Positions 16,694-24,633 of a DNA stretch of 64,000 nt are shown here, piece by piece. The notes beneath the pieces were generated by a model. It did not search any database. It was not told the DNA's origin and saw only the letters and a list, made by a program, of their open reading frames with translations. The position numbers and the translations under genes were made by a program. Position 1 is the first letter of the stretch. Each line of letters opens with the position of its first letter. This DNA is from Clostridium_AI sp964409685 (GTDB lineage Bacteria; Bacillota; Clostridia; Lachnospirales; Lachnospiraceae), in the NCBI GenBank assembly GCA_964409685.1, contig CAYPEJ010000020.1:1-64000 (forward strand), written 5' to 3'.

Positions 16694-18049
16694 TTATTCG
16701 TGTGCAGCTTCGTATTCAGTTTTCCAACCATCTACAAATGCTGTTTCGACTTTTGCCCAATCTCCTGTGCCTTGTGCATATTCTAATAAAGCATCGCCTA
16801 CACCATTTTTCCATTGTTCAGATGGAATAGATGAGAAGTTCCAAGAAACAGCAGTTTTACCAGCAGCGATAGATTCGTTAGCAGCTACAATTAGTGGATT
16901 TTCAGCAACATAGTCATCCGTAAATGTGGAGAATGGTGTAACAAATCCCATATCATTTGCCATACTGCTTCTACCTGCATCACTTTCAGTAACCCATTGT
17001 AAGAAGTCTAAAGTTGCTTGAATGTCTTTTTCATCTGCTTTATTGTTTACGCACCAGTAGTTTTCAGAACCTGTACATAAACCTTGGTTTTCTTCGCCTT
17101 CAGCTCCGATATAAATTGGCATCATACCAATATCTTCATCTGCTACTTCGTAACCTTTTACGTCATTATAAGCCCATGTACCATTTTGATAGAATACTGC
17201 ATTTCCCATAGCGAATTCTGCTGCTGCATCATCACCAGTTTTACTGGATAATAAAGCAGGGTCACATGTGGAGTTTGAAATATATAAATCCCAAATATTT
17301 TTGTAGTTATCTAAGTAAGTACCTTCGATTGCATTTGTTTCACTGATTTCTTTATCTTTGTATTCATAGTAAATTGGAAGATTTGCTAAGTGTGTCTTGA
17401 ATCTCCAGTCAGAACTTGAATCCATACCTGCTGATGTGAATGCACCTTCGATAGATAAACCGAATGTTTCATTCATTTCATCCTTACGAGCTTGGATGTC
17501 TTCTGCTACTGCTTTTAATTTGTCAAAGCTGTTGATTTCATCAATGCTTGTTGCAACTGCATTATCCATTGTGAAATAGTTATTTAGAATCGCTTTGTTG
17601 TAAATTAATCCGTAAGTTTCAATAACATAAGCAATACCTTTTACACTGCCATCATCACCGATAAGTGCGAAATCATCACTTGTTAAGTTAGCATATAATT
17701 TGCTATCTGCTAAATCATAGCAATAATCATCCCAGTTTGCTAAACCAACAGGACCATTTACTTGGAATAATGTTGGAGCTTCCGTTTTTGCCATCTCTGC
17801 TTTTAATGTCTCTTCATATGTACCAGACGCTGCAGTTTGAACGATTACATTTACTCCTGTTTCTTCTGTGTAAGCCTTTGCTAGGTTTTGCCAAGCTTCA
17901 TCTTGTTCTGGTTTGAAGTTAAGGTAGTAAACCTTTCCTTTACTATCATCTACGCTTGCAGTATCACTGCCTTCTTTGGAACCACATCCTGTAAATAATG
18001 TAGCTACCATACATGTACCAAGTAACATGGCTAGAAATTTCTTTCTCAT
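16694..18049 (-). CDS. Maltodextrin-binding lipoprotein of ABC transporter
   Basis: A 451-residue extracellular solute-binding protein, family 1. Residues 1-22 are a lipoprotein signal ending in LFTGC, so Cys22 is the expected lipid anchor. The mature part begins with a Ser/Asp-rich tether and then the two-lobed fold (YYLNFKPEQDEAWQNLAKAY, later NAVFYQNGTWAYNDV, ENYWCVNNKADEKD). ATG 18049 follows GGGAGG. It is the first gene of the operon lipoprotein-permease-permease-LacI-malQ, captures the amylase products outside the membrane and hands them to the permeases. Maltodextrin specificity is inferred from the neighbours. Confidence 0.9.
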   Translation of the reverse strand: MRKKFLAMLLGTCMVATLFTGCGSKEGSDTASVDDSKGKVYYLNFKPEQDEAWQNLAKAYTEETGVNVIVQTAASGTYEETLKAEMAKTEAPTLFQVNGPVGLANWDDYCYDLADSKLYANLTSDDFALIGDDGSVKGIAYVIETYGLIYNKAILNNYFTMDNAVATSIDEINSFDKLKAVAEDIQARKDEMNETFGLSIEGAFTSAGMDSSSDWRFKTHLANLPIYYEYKDKEISETNAIEGTYLDNYKNIWDLYISNSTCDPALLSSKTGDDAAAEFAMGNAVFYQNGTWAYNDVKGYEVADEDIGMMPIYIGAEGEENQGLCTGSENYWCVNNKADEKDIQATLDFLQWVTESDAGRSSMANDMGFVTPFSTFTDDYVAENPLIVAANESIAAGKTAVSWNFSSIPSEQWKNGVGDALLEYAQGTGDWAKVETAFVDGWKTEYEAAHE

Positions 18050-18177
18050 AATTGTTTCCTCCCAAAATCAATATTTTCTTTCCTAGATATACGATATCAT
18101 TAGTTAAATGAATCTTCAATTATGAATATCTTAGATTTATATAAATTTTATGATATTTATAAGCTCTCTTCGTTAAA

Positions 18178-18206
18178 TTGATTTTATGTTGGTAAAATGC
18201 TATAAT
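18178..18206 (+). promoter_or_regulatory. Promoter of the tyrosine recombinase gene
   Basis: TTGATT (18178-18183), 17-nt spacer, TATAAT (18201-18206). Confidence 0.7.
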
Positions 18207-18230
18207 TTTGTTAAATGGTATTTATAGAAT

Positions 18231-18256
18231 TATCACTATTATAGATAATAGTGATA
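18231..18256. promoter_or_regulatory. 26-bp perfect inverted repeat in recombinase leader
   Basis: TATCACTATTAT-AG-ATAATAGTGATA (12-bp arms, 2-nt centre), 25 nt after the -10 box and just before the ribosome site of the recombinase gene. It would be a strong operator or, in RNA, a hairpin next to the ribosome site. Confidence 0.6.
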
Positions 18257-18274
18257 GCAGAAAGGAATAAAAAG

Positions 18275-19336
18275 ATGGATAATATGTCTTATCATAAACA
18301 GCTTTCAATTGAAAATACAGAAAAGCTTCGTACCGTGTTGCAAAAATTTCCACCCTTTATAAAAGATTACTTCCGTGCAGCAGAACATACCACTACTACC
18401 AAAACGAGATTATCTTATGCATATGATTTAAAGGTATTTTTCTATTTTCTACAACAGAAGAATACTTATTTTTCAAAAAAGAAATTATCGGATATTGTCT
18501 TAGGAGATTTAGAATTGCTAGAACCTGTCGATATTGAAGAGTATCTTGATTTCTTAAAAGTGTACCAAGATGCTAACGGCGTAACCCGTACCAATGACGA
18601 GCGTGGGATACATCGTAAGCTCTCCTCACTTCGCAGTTTTTATTTGTACTACAGCAAGAGAAAACTCATCAAAAACAATCCTACAATTGTAGTAGACATG
18701 CCAAAACTTCATAAAAAGCAGATTATTAGACTTGATCCAGATGAGGTTGCAGAATTGTTGGATATGGTTGAATTTGGTGGGAAGGATCTAACGGGGATGA
18801 AGAAAGTTTATTATGAGAAAAATAAACTTCGTAATCTTGCGATTTTTACCCTGCTGCTTGGTACTGGAATTCGTGTCTCGGAATGTGTTGGATTGGATAT
18901 CGAACATGTGGATTTTAAAAATGGTCGTATTAAAGTAATGCGTAAAGGTATGAAGGAAGATTACGTTTACTTTGGCGATGAGGTTGAGAAGGCGTTGATG
19001 GATTATATGGAACAGTCTCGTAAGTTGATCCAGCCATGTGAAGGTCATGAAAGTGCACTGTTTCTTTCCATACAGAGAAAACGTATGTCGGTGAAAGCGG
19101 TTGAAAATATGGTTTCGGACAGTGCAAAACAGGTGACGACATTTAAGCACATTACACCGCATAAACTTAGAAGTACGTATGGTACGAATCTGTATAAGGA
19201 AACAGGGGATATTTATCTGGTTGCAGAAGTCCTTGGACATAATGATGTGAATACGACGAAGAAGCATTATGCGGCGTTGGATGAGGATAGGAAACGTAGG
19301 GCCGCAAAGGTTGTTAGGATGAGGGAAGAAATGTAG
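18275..19336 (+). CDS. XerC/D-like tyrosine recombinase
   Basis: A 353-residue site-specific recombinase. N-terminal SAM-like core-binding domain ~30-140; catalytic domain ~160-345 with Arg200 (GTGIRVSE), His296 and Arg299 (PHKLRSTYG), His322 region (LGHNDVNTT) and nucleophile Tyr332 (KKHYAAL). It is ~50 residues longer than classical XerC/XerD. The ATG at 18275 has AAAGG 9 nt upstream; a GTG at 18251 falls inside the inverted repeat and is unlikely. No excisionase, phage or conjugation genes lie nearby, so a housekeeping Xer-type or stand-alone integrase role is more likely than an active mobile element. Single-gene unit with its own promoter and terminator. Confidence 0.87.
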   Translation: MDNMSYHKQLSIENTEKLRTVLQKFPPFIKDYFRAAEHTTTTKTRLSYAYDLKVFFYFLQQKNTYFSKKKLSDIVLGDLELLEPVDIEEYLDFLKVYQDANGVTRTNDERGIHRKLSSLRSFYLYYSKRKLIKNNPTIVVDMPKLHKKQIIRLDPDEVAELLDMVEFGGKDLTGMKKVYYEKNKLRNLAIFTLLLGTGIRVSECVGLDIEHVDFKNGRIKVMRKGMKEDYVYFGDEVEKALMDYMEQSRKLIQPCEGHESALFLSIQRKRMSVKAVENMVSDSAKQVTTFKHITPHKLRSTYGTNLYKETGDIYLVAEVLGHNDVNTTKKHYAALDEDRKRRAAKVVRMREEM

Positions 19337-19373
19337 TACTCTTCACTTGAAAAACAATATATTACTTTGGCGC

Positions 19374-19426
19374 AACAAAGTGTATGTTCCTTATTGTAAA
19401 AATAGTAAAACATACACTTTGTTTTT
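19374..19426 (+). terminator. Intrinsic terminator of the recombinase gene
   Basis: 15-bp inverted repeat AACAAAGTGTATGTT ... AACATACACTTTGTT (19374-19388 / 19409-19423) followed by TTTT. Confidence 0.85.
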
Positions 19427-19597
19427 ATTTTCCATTCTTTTATTAGGCACTTTAATTTATTTTACCTTACTTATTAATCTACTTATAACCTTAGTGTAAA
19501 CATCTATAAAAAGTTATATAAATTCGTACTAATTCCCCTGTCCATTCCCTTACATGGCAAAAATATATACATTTTAAACAAGTAAAGCAATATTTCA

Positions 19598-19627
19598 TTT
19601 ACACAATCTATCTAATTATGCTATATT
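19598..19627 (+). promoter_or_regulatory. Promoter of the GH26 gene
   Basis: TTTACA (19598-19603), 18-nt spacer, TATATT (19622-19627), 70 nt upstream of ATG 19698. Confidence 0.5.
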
Positions 19628-19697
19628 GAACTTAATCATTAGAATAACATTATATAAAATTAAACAATATTTAGTGATACGAAGGGAGAACGATACT

Positions 19698-21893
19698 ATG
19701 AGATTAACTAAAAAAATTGCTGCAATTATGCTTAGCTCTATGCTTGCAGTCAGCCCAGTTATTTCACCACTACAAATGCCTGTAAAAGCAGAAAGCACTT
19801 CACCTTTATTCTTTTCTGAATGTGAGGATTTAGAATTAACATCTGATCTTCAAGTTGCACAATCCATCTACGGAACAGAAAAACCAGGATTTACAGGAGA
19901 AGGTTTCGTTTGGATGCAAAGTGGTGGTACAATCACACTTACGATTGAAGTACCAGAAACAGGAATGTATGAAGTTTCTACACGTTACATGCAAGAATTA
20001 AGTCCAGACGGAAGACTTCAATACTTATATGTAAATGGAAAATCTACTGGTTCCTACATGCTTCCTTACACAACAGAATGGTCTGACTTTAGCTTTGGTT
20101 TACATAAATTAGTAAAAGGAACTAACACAATCGAAATTAAGAGTGGATGGGGATTCGCATATTTCGATACTGTTACTGTTGATTATGGCAATCTTCCAGA
20201 GTTAACAGTTGCTCCTGTTCTTTGCGATTCACAAGCTACAGAAGAAACTCAAATCTTAATGAACTATTTAACAGAAGTTTACGGAAATAACATTATCTCT
20301 GGTCAACAAGAAATCTATGGTGGCGGTAATGATGGTGATCCAGAATTAGAATTTGAATGGATTAAAGATTTAACAGGAAAATATCCTGCTATCCGTGGTT
20401 TCGACTTTATGAACTACAACCCACTTTATGGATGGGAAGATGGTACAACTGCTCGTACGATTGAATGGGTAAATGAAAGAGGCGGTATCGCTACTGCATG
20501 CTGGCACATTAATGTACCAAGAGATTTCGCTAGCTACACATTAGGTGACGCTGTTGATTGGAAAGAAGCTACTTATAAACCAACTGAAACAGACTTCAAT
20601 ACAAGCAATGCAGTTGTGGAAGGTACAAAAGAATACGAATATGTTCAATTAATTATTGAAGACTTAGCAGAACAACTATTAATCTTACAAGAAAATAACG
20701 TGCCAGTTATCTTCCGTCCTTTCCATGAAGCAGAAGGAAATGGTGGAGCTAACGGTGAAGGTGCTTGGTTCTGGTGGGCTTCCGGCGGTGCTGAAGTTTA
20801 CAAACAACTTTGGAAAATGTTATACACAGAACTTACAGAAACATATGGTCTTCACAACTTAATCTGGACATACAACAGCTACACATACAGCACATCTCCA
20901 CAATGGTATCCAGGTGATGACTATGTAGATATCGTTGGTTATGATAAATACAACGTAGTTTACAACCGTTATGACGGATTATGCAATTGTCCAAATGAAG
21001 ACGCTATCTCTTCTACTTTCTATGAATTAGTAAAATTAACAGACGGTAACAAGATGGTTGCTATGACTGAAAATGATACAATTCCTAACGTAAGCAACTT
21101 AGTAGATGAAAAAGCTGGTTGGTTATACTTCTGCCCATGGTATGGAGAACACCTTCTAAGTGAAACATACAACTATCAAGATACACTTGTTGAATTATAT
21201 CAAAGTGATTATGTTATTACATTAGATGAACTTCCTGACTTAAAAGGTTCAGGCGTAACACCTACAAATAAACCAGTTGTTTCTGAAACTCCTGTAGTTT
21301 CCGAAGAGCCTGTTATTTCAGAGACTCCAGTTGTATCTGAAGATCCTGTTATTTCAGAAACTCCAGTTGTATCTGAAGATCCTGTAGTTTCTGAAGATCC
21401 AGTTGTATCCGAAGACCCAGTTGTTTCTGAGACTCCAATTGTATCTGAAGACCCTGTTGTTTCTGAAACTCCTATTGAAACAGAAAAACCTGTAAGTGGT
21501 GCTACACCTAAAGTAGCTGTTACAACATCCGTTTCTGGTTCTGTAAATCAACAATATACAATTACAGCAGAAGGAACAGAAAGCATTGACTTATCTAAAT
21601 TAGCAATTCGCTACTACTATGATAAGAGCAGCACAAAAGCACAAACATTCTGGTGCGATAATGCTGGATTACAATTAAATGTAGCTCCATGGCATGTAAA
21701 CATCGGTTCTGATGTTACTGGTACATTCTATGATGGTTACTTAGAAATTACATTTGATGCTTCTTATACTCTTGCACCTGGAACAGGAAGCTTAACAATG
21801 GGTACACGTTTCGCACAAAACGACTGGTCTGCTTATACTGACTTTGTAGATAATGGTATTGTTGTATACTATGATGGTGCAATTGTTGAGTAG
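19698..21893 (+). CDS. Secreted beta-mannanase, CBM35-like + GH26 + CBM3
   Basis: A 731-residue exported enzyme, probably an endo-beta-1,4-mannanase. Signal peptide 1-32 (ends PVKAE). Residues ~35-165 are a carbohydrate-binding module of the CBM35-like type; ~175-515 the GH26 barrel with acid/base Glu344 (RPFHEAEG) and nucleophile Glu458 (AMTENDTIP); ~525-600 a Val-Ser-Glu-Pro linker made of repeated SETPVV/SEDPVV units; ~605-731 a CBM3 cellulose-binding module ending YYDGAIVE, similar to the one on the GH9 enzyme at the right end of the window. ATG 19698 follows AAGGGAG. Single-gene unit. Cellulose targeting plus mannan cleavage suits lignocellulose where mannan coats cellulose. Confidence 0.92.
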   Translation: MRLTKKIAAIMLSSMLAVSPVISPLQMPVKAESTSPLFFSECEDLELTSDLQVAQSIYGTEKPGFTGEGFVWMQSGGTITLTIEVPETGMYEVSTRYMQELSPDGRLQYLYVNGKSTGSYMLPYTTEWSDFSFGLHKLVKGTNTIEIKSGWGFAYFDTVTVDYGNLPELTVAPVLCDSQATEETQILMNYLTEVYGNNIISGQQEIYGGGNDGDPELEFEWIKDLTGKYPAIRGFDFMNYNPLYGWEDGTTARTIEWVNERGGIATACWHINVPRDFASYTLGDAVDWKEATYKPTETDFNTSNAVVEGTKEYEYVQLIIEDLAEQLLILQENNVPVIFRPFHEAEGNGGANGEGAWFWWASGGAEVYKQLWKMLYTELTETYGLHNLIWTYNSYTYSTSPQWYPGDDYVDIVGYDKYNVVYNRYDGLCNCPNEDAISSTFYELVKLTDGNKMVAMTENDTIPNVSNLVDEKAGWLYFCPWYGEHLLSETYNYQDTLVELYQSDYVITLDELPDLKGSGVTPTNKPVVSETPVVSEEPVISETPVVSEDPVISETPVVSEDPVVSEDPVVSEDPVVSETPIVSEDPVVSETPIETEKPVSGATPKVAVTTSVSGSVNQQYTITAEGTESIDLSKLAIRYYYDKSSTKAQTFWCDNAGLQLNVAPWHVNIGSDVTGTFYDGYLEITFDASYTLAPGTGSLTMGTRFAQNDWSAYTDFVDNGIVVYYDGAIVE
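21271..21490 (+). repeat. In-frame tandem repeat encoding the GH26 linker
   Basis: Degenerate 18-nt units (TCTGAAGATCCAGTTGTA and variants) repeated about ten times, encoding SEDPVV/SETPVV. They vary in the third codon position, so the repeat is kept at the protein level rather than being a fresh DNA expansion. Confidence 0.75.
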
Positions 21894-21928
21894 TTCACTA
21901 GTACATAAAACCGTATTTATACAGATTC

Positions 21929-21968
21929 AAAGCCCTGTCTCTCGTAAATGAGAGACAGGGCTTTTTTT
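21929..21968 (+). terminator. Intrinsic terminator of the GH26 gene
   Basis: 15-bp perfect stem AAAGCCCTGTCTCTC ... GAGAGACAGGGCTTT (21929-21943 / 21950-21964), 6-nt loop, then seven T. Confidence 0.92.
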
Positions 21969-21989
21969 AATTCATAGGAAATTACGCTT
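21969..21989 (+). repeat. Terminator-trailing motif, copy 2
   Basis: AATTCATAGGAAATTACGCTT begins at the end of the T-run of the GH26 terminator, in the same orientation relative to the terminator as the copies at 16617, 23638 and 30754. Confidence 0.6.
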
Positions 21990-22035
21990 GCTTGTGAACA
22001 TAATCTGACCTTATTATTTTATTCCAAAGTGAACA

Positions 22036-22064
22036 TTGTAATACGGTCACTTATTCGTTATAAT
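22036..22064 (+). promoter_or_regulatory. Promoter of pdxST
   Basis: TTGTAA (22036-22041), 17-nt spacer, TATAAT (22059-22064), ~115 nt before the pdxS ATG. Confidence 0.7.
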
Positions 22065-22179
22065 TACGCTATCTGATTGATACATACAAAGAAATTGTGA
22101 ATTCGAAAATGAATTAAGGGTAAATACCGAAATTTCGTACCAAATACAGAACAAAATTTCAAACAAAGGAGATATATCA

Positions 22180-23055
22180 ATGAAAAACAATCGATATGAA
22201 CTAAACAAAGAATTAGCCCAAATGCTAAAAGGTGGCGTTATCATGGATGTTACTACACCAGAACAAGCCAAAATTGCCGAAGAAGCTGGCGCATGTGCAG
22301 TTATGGCACTAGAACGTATTCCTGCCGATATTCGAGCAGCAGGTGGTGTTTCCAGAATGAGTGACCCTAAAATGATTAAAGGAATTCAAGAAGCTGTTAG
22401 TATCCCTGTTATGGCGAAATGCAGAATCGGACATTTTGCAGAAGCCCAGATTTTACAAGCTATTGAAATTGATTACATAGACGAAAGCGAAGTACTCTCT
22501 CCTGCTGACGATAAATATCACATCAACAAAAGAGAATTTGACGTTCCTTTCATATGTGGCGCAAAAGACCTCGGTGAAGCACTAAGAAGAATCAATGAGG
22601 GTGCTAGTATGATAAGAACCAAGGGCGAGCCAGGAACAGGCGATATCGTTCAAGCTGTTCGCCATATGCGCATGATGAATAGTGAAATTAGAAAGATTCA
22701 ATCCATGAGTTCAGATGAACTTTACAATGAAGCAAAAGAATTACAAGTACCATTTGACCTTGTACAATATGTCCATGAAAATGGAAAACTTCCTGTTGTA
22801 AACTTCGCAGCTGGTGGTGTCGCTACTCCTGCTGATGCAGCACTTATGATGCAACTTGGTGCAGAAGGAGTATTCGTAGGCTCTGGAATTTTTAAATCAG
22901 GTGATCCAAAAAAACGTGCTGCTGCTATCGTAAAAGCCGTTACTAACTTTAATGATTACAAAATGCTTGCCGAACTTTCAGAAGATTTAGGCGAAGCAAT
23001 GGTTGGTATCAATGAAGATGAAATCAGCTTACTTATGGCGGAAAGAGGAAAATAA
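22180..23055 (+). CDS. pdxS: Pyridoxal 5'-phosphate synthase, synthase subunit
   Basis: A 291-residue (beta/alpha)8 enzyme that builds PLP from ribose 5-phosphate, glyceraldehyde 3-phosphate and ammonia. Highly conserved blocks are visible: KGGVIMDVTTPEQAKIAEEAGA, ARIPADIR-type 'LERIPADIRAAGGV', the lysine of VMAKCRIGH, YIDESEVL, MIRTKGEPGTG and NFAAGGVATPADAA. Length is that of the family (~290). AAGGAG precedes ATG 22180. The stop overlaps the pdxT ATG (TAATG), and the two products form the PdxS12-PdxT12 complex in the cytosol. Confidence 0.98.
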   Translation: MKNNRYELNKELAQMLKGGVIMDVTTPEQAKIAEEAGACAVMALERIPADIRAAGGVSRMSDPKMIKGIQEAVSIPVMAKCRIGHFAEAQILQAIEIDYIDESEVLSPADDKYHINKREFDVPFICGAKDLGEALRRINEGASMIRTKGEPGTGDIVQAVRHMRMMNSEIRKIQSMSSDELYNEAKELQVPFDLVQYVHENGKLPVVNFAAGGVATPADAALMMQLGAEGVFVGSGIFKSGDPKKRAAAIVKAVTNFNDYKMLAELSEDLGEAMVGINEDEISLLMAERGK

Positions 23056-23609
23056 TGAAAGTCGGTGTACTTGCCCTTCAAGGTGCTTTTATTGAACATG
23101 AAAAAATGTTAGCGGAATGTGGCGTAGAATCGTTTGAGATACGTCAACGAAAAGATTTCGATCAATCCTTTGATCGTCTTATTCTTCCTGGTGGTGAAAG
23201 TACTACGATTGGAAGACTTTTAAATGATTTGGAGTTAATGGAACCCATTCGTGAACGGATATTAGATGGAATGCCTGTTATGGGTACTTGTGCTGGAATG
23301 ATACTTTTGGCAGACCATATTTCGAATGACAATAAGGTACATATCGGAACAATGGGTATGACAGTAAAGAGAAATGCTTATGGTAGACAATTAGGCAGTT
23401 TTCATACTGTGGCTGAGTTTGACAATATCGGTACTATTCCTATGACCTTTATCCGTGCACCTTACATTGAAAATGTAACAACTGCCACACCACTAGCAAA
23501 AGTGGATGGTAAAATTGTAGCTGCGAAGGAAGGAAAGCAACTTGCACTAGCGTTTCATCCAGAGCTTGATGAGGCACTGGAATTGCATGAGTATTTTCTT
23601 AAGATGTAA
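23055..23609 (+). CDS. pdxT: Pyridoxal 5'-phosphate synthase, glutaminase subunit
   Basis: A 184-residue class I glutamine amidotransferase that supplies ammonia to PdxS. Seen: VGVLALQGAFIEHE at the start, LPGGESTTIGRLL, the nucleophile Cys in MGTCAGMILL, and the His-x-Glu pair in ALAFHPELDE. Standard length. Its ATG shares a base with the pdxS stop, so translation is coupled and subunits are made in ratio. The region after the stop holds a palindromic element and a bidirectional terminator. Confidence 0.98.
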   Translation: MKVGVLALQGAFIEHEKMLAECGVESFEIRQRKDFDQSFDRLILPGGESTTIGRLLNDLELMEPIRERILDGMPVMGTCAGMILLADHISNDNKVHIGTMGMTVKRNAYGRQLGSFHTVAEFDNIGTIPMTFIRAPYIENVTTATPLAKVDGKIVAAKEGKQLALAFHPELDEALELHEYFLKM

Positions 23610-23637
23610 TCATAGTTCAATTCATAGAAATATACCG

Positions 23638-23659
23638 AAGCGAAATTTCCTATGAATTG
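23638..23659 (-). repeat. Terminator-trailing motif, copy 3 (extended palindrome)
   Basis: On the minus strand CAATTCATAGGAAATTTCGCTT follows the T-run of the terminator at 23663-23705. Here it is the right half of a longer imperfect palindrome (23616-23661) whose other half reads TTCAATTCATAGAAAT on the plus strand. Confidence 0.6.
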
Positions 23660-23662
23660 AAA

Positions 23663-23705
23663 AAAAGCAACCTATAATCCTACCATTGGACTTAGGTTGC
23701 TTTTC
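23663..23705. terminator. Bidirectional terminator between pdxT and the nucleoside kinase gene
   Basis: 12-bp inverted repeat AAAAGCAACCTA ... TAGGTTGCTTTT (23663-23674 / 23693-23704) with A-run and T-run on either side; it can serve both convergent units. Confidence 0.8.
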
Positions 23706-23778
23706 TTATTACAAGATTTTATAAGATTATAACATCTTTATAGCATCTGACAATGCTTTTCAAAACTTTCTCAATGAT

Positions 23779-24435
23779 TTACTTAGCGTTCTTTCTAACT
23801 TCTGCTAACTTCTTTGTAATCATATCAAGTACTTCTTTCTGGTCTTCCTCATTATGAACAAAATCATACTTATCAATATCGATTTTTAAAACCTCAGATG
23901 CTGTATATTTTGTATCAATCCACTCATCGTATCCAGACCAAAGCAAACGATAGTAGTCCACTAGACTTTCGTCTAACTCATAACCGCGTCCTCTTTCTCT
24001 GATTCGATAAAGAATCGTTTCAAAGCTACCAGATAGGTAAATCATTAAATCAGGAGATTTCTTTGGTAACTCTTCTAATTCTTCTAACATGTTGTCCAAT
24101 AAGTCCTCATACATTTTGAACTCTAAATCACTAATTCTTCCAAGTTCTTTATTTACCTTAGCAAAATACCAGTCCTCGTAAATACTACGATCCAACACGT
24201 TATCCTCATGTATCAACGCTTGTTTGATGGAACGGAATCTCGTATTTAAAAAATAGAGTTGAAGTAAAAACGGATAGCGGTTCTTCTTAATTTCCTCTTC
24301 CGTTGCTGTATAGAATAAAGGCAAAATCGGATTACCCTCAACACTTTCATAGAACACTTCACTCCCAAGATGTTCACCAAGTAGTTTCGCTAAGCTTGAT
24401 TTCCCTGCACCGATCATTGCGCCAATTGTTATCAC
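23779..24435 (-). CDS. Deoxynucleoside kinase (dCK/dGK family)
   Basis: A 218-residue P-loop kinase that phosphorylates deoxynucleosides in salvage. Walker A is GAMIGAGKSS at residues ~5-14; the DRSIYED block (ERS/DRS motif) near residue 93 and the RIRERGRGYE lid with Arg residues near 155 are diagnostic. The start is best placed at a GTG (24435): AAGGAG (24444-24449) lies 8 nt upstream and the protein then begins MITIGAMIGAGKSS, the usual family N-terminus. An ATG at 24453 would place that ribosome site inside the gene. An extended -10 (TGATATAAT, 24577-24585) is upstream. Confidence 0.88.
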   Translation of the reverse strand: MITIGAMIGAGKSSLAKLLGEHLGSEVFYESVEGNPILPLFYTATEEEIKKNRYPFLLQLYFLNTRFRSIKQALIHEDNVLDRSIYEDWYFAKVNKELGRISDLEFKMYEDLLDNMLEELEELPKKSPDLMIYLSGSFETILYRIRERGRGYELDESLVDYYRLLWSGYDEWIDTKYTASEVLKIDIDKYDFVHNEEDQKEVLDMITKKLAEVRKNAK

Positions 24436-24576
24436 CAATTTTTCTCCTTCCATTCTGTCAAATATTTTTTTCGTTATGTTTCGTTTACACTTAAAGATTG
24501 GTAGACACAAGGGTTATTGTGTCTGTATGGTCAAAAGATCATTCGTAATTCTTTAAGTTTTGACGAGCGAAAACAC

Positions 24577-24585
24577 ATTATATCA
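24577..24585 (-). promoter_or_regulatory. Extended -10 promoter element of the nucleoside kinase gene
   Basis: TGATATAAT on the minus strand (TGn extended -10); the -35 region 17 nt upstream is poor. Confidence 0.45.
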
Positions 24586-24633
24586 CAAAATTGAAGGGAA
24601 TGGAGTGTGGTTTTGGTGGTAGTTTTTGGTACA

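Larger units (their letters stand above)
19337..19697. other. 361-nt intergenic region before the GH26 gene
   Basis: Contains the recombinase terminator (19374-19426) and the GH26 promoter (19598-19627) with a ~70-nt leader. The 170 nt between them are A+T-rich without recognisable genes or repeats. Confidence 0.6.

Noticed and set aside
18231..18256. Palindrome as a transposon end or att site
   Set aside because: No partner copy, target duplication or mobile genes are visible in the window; kept only as leader element.
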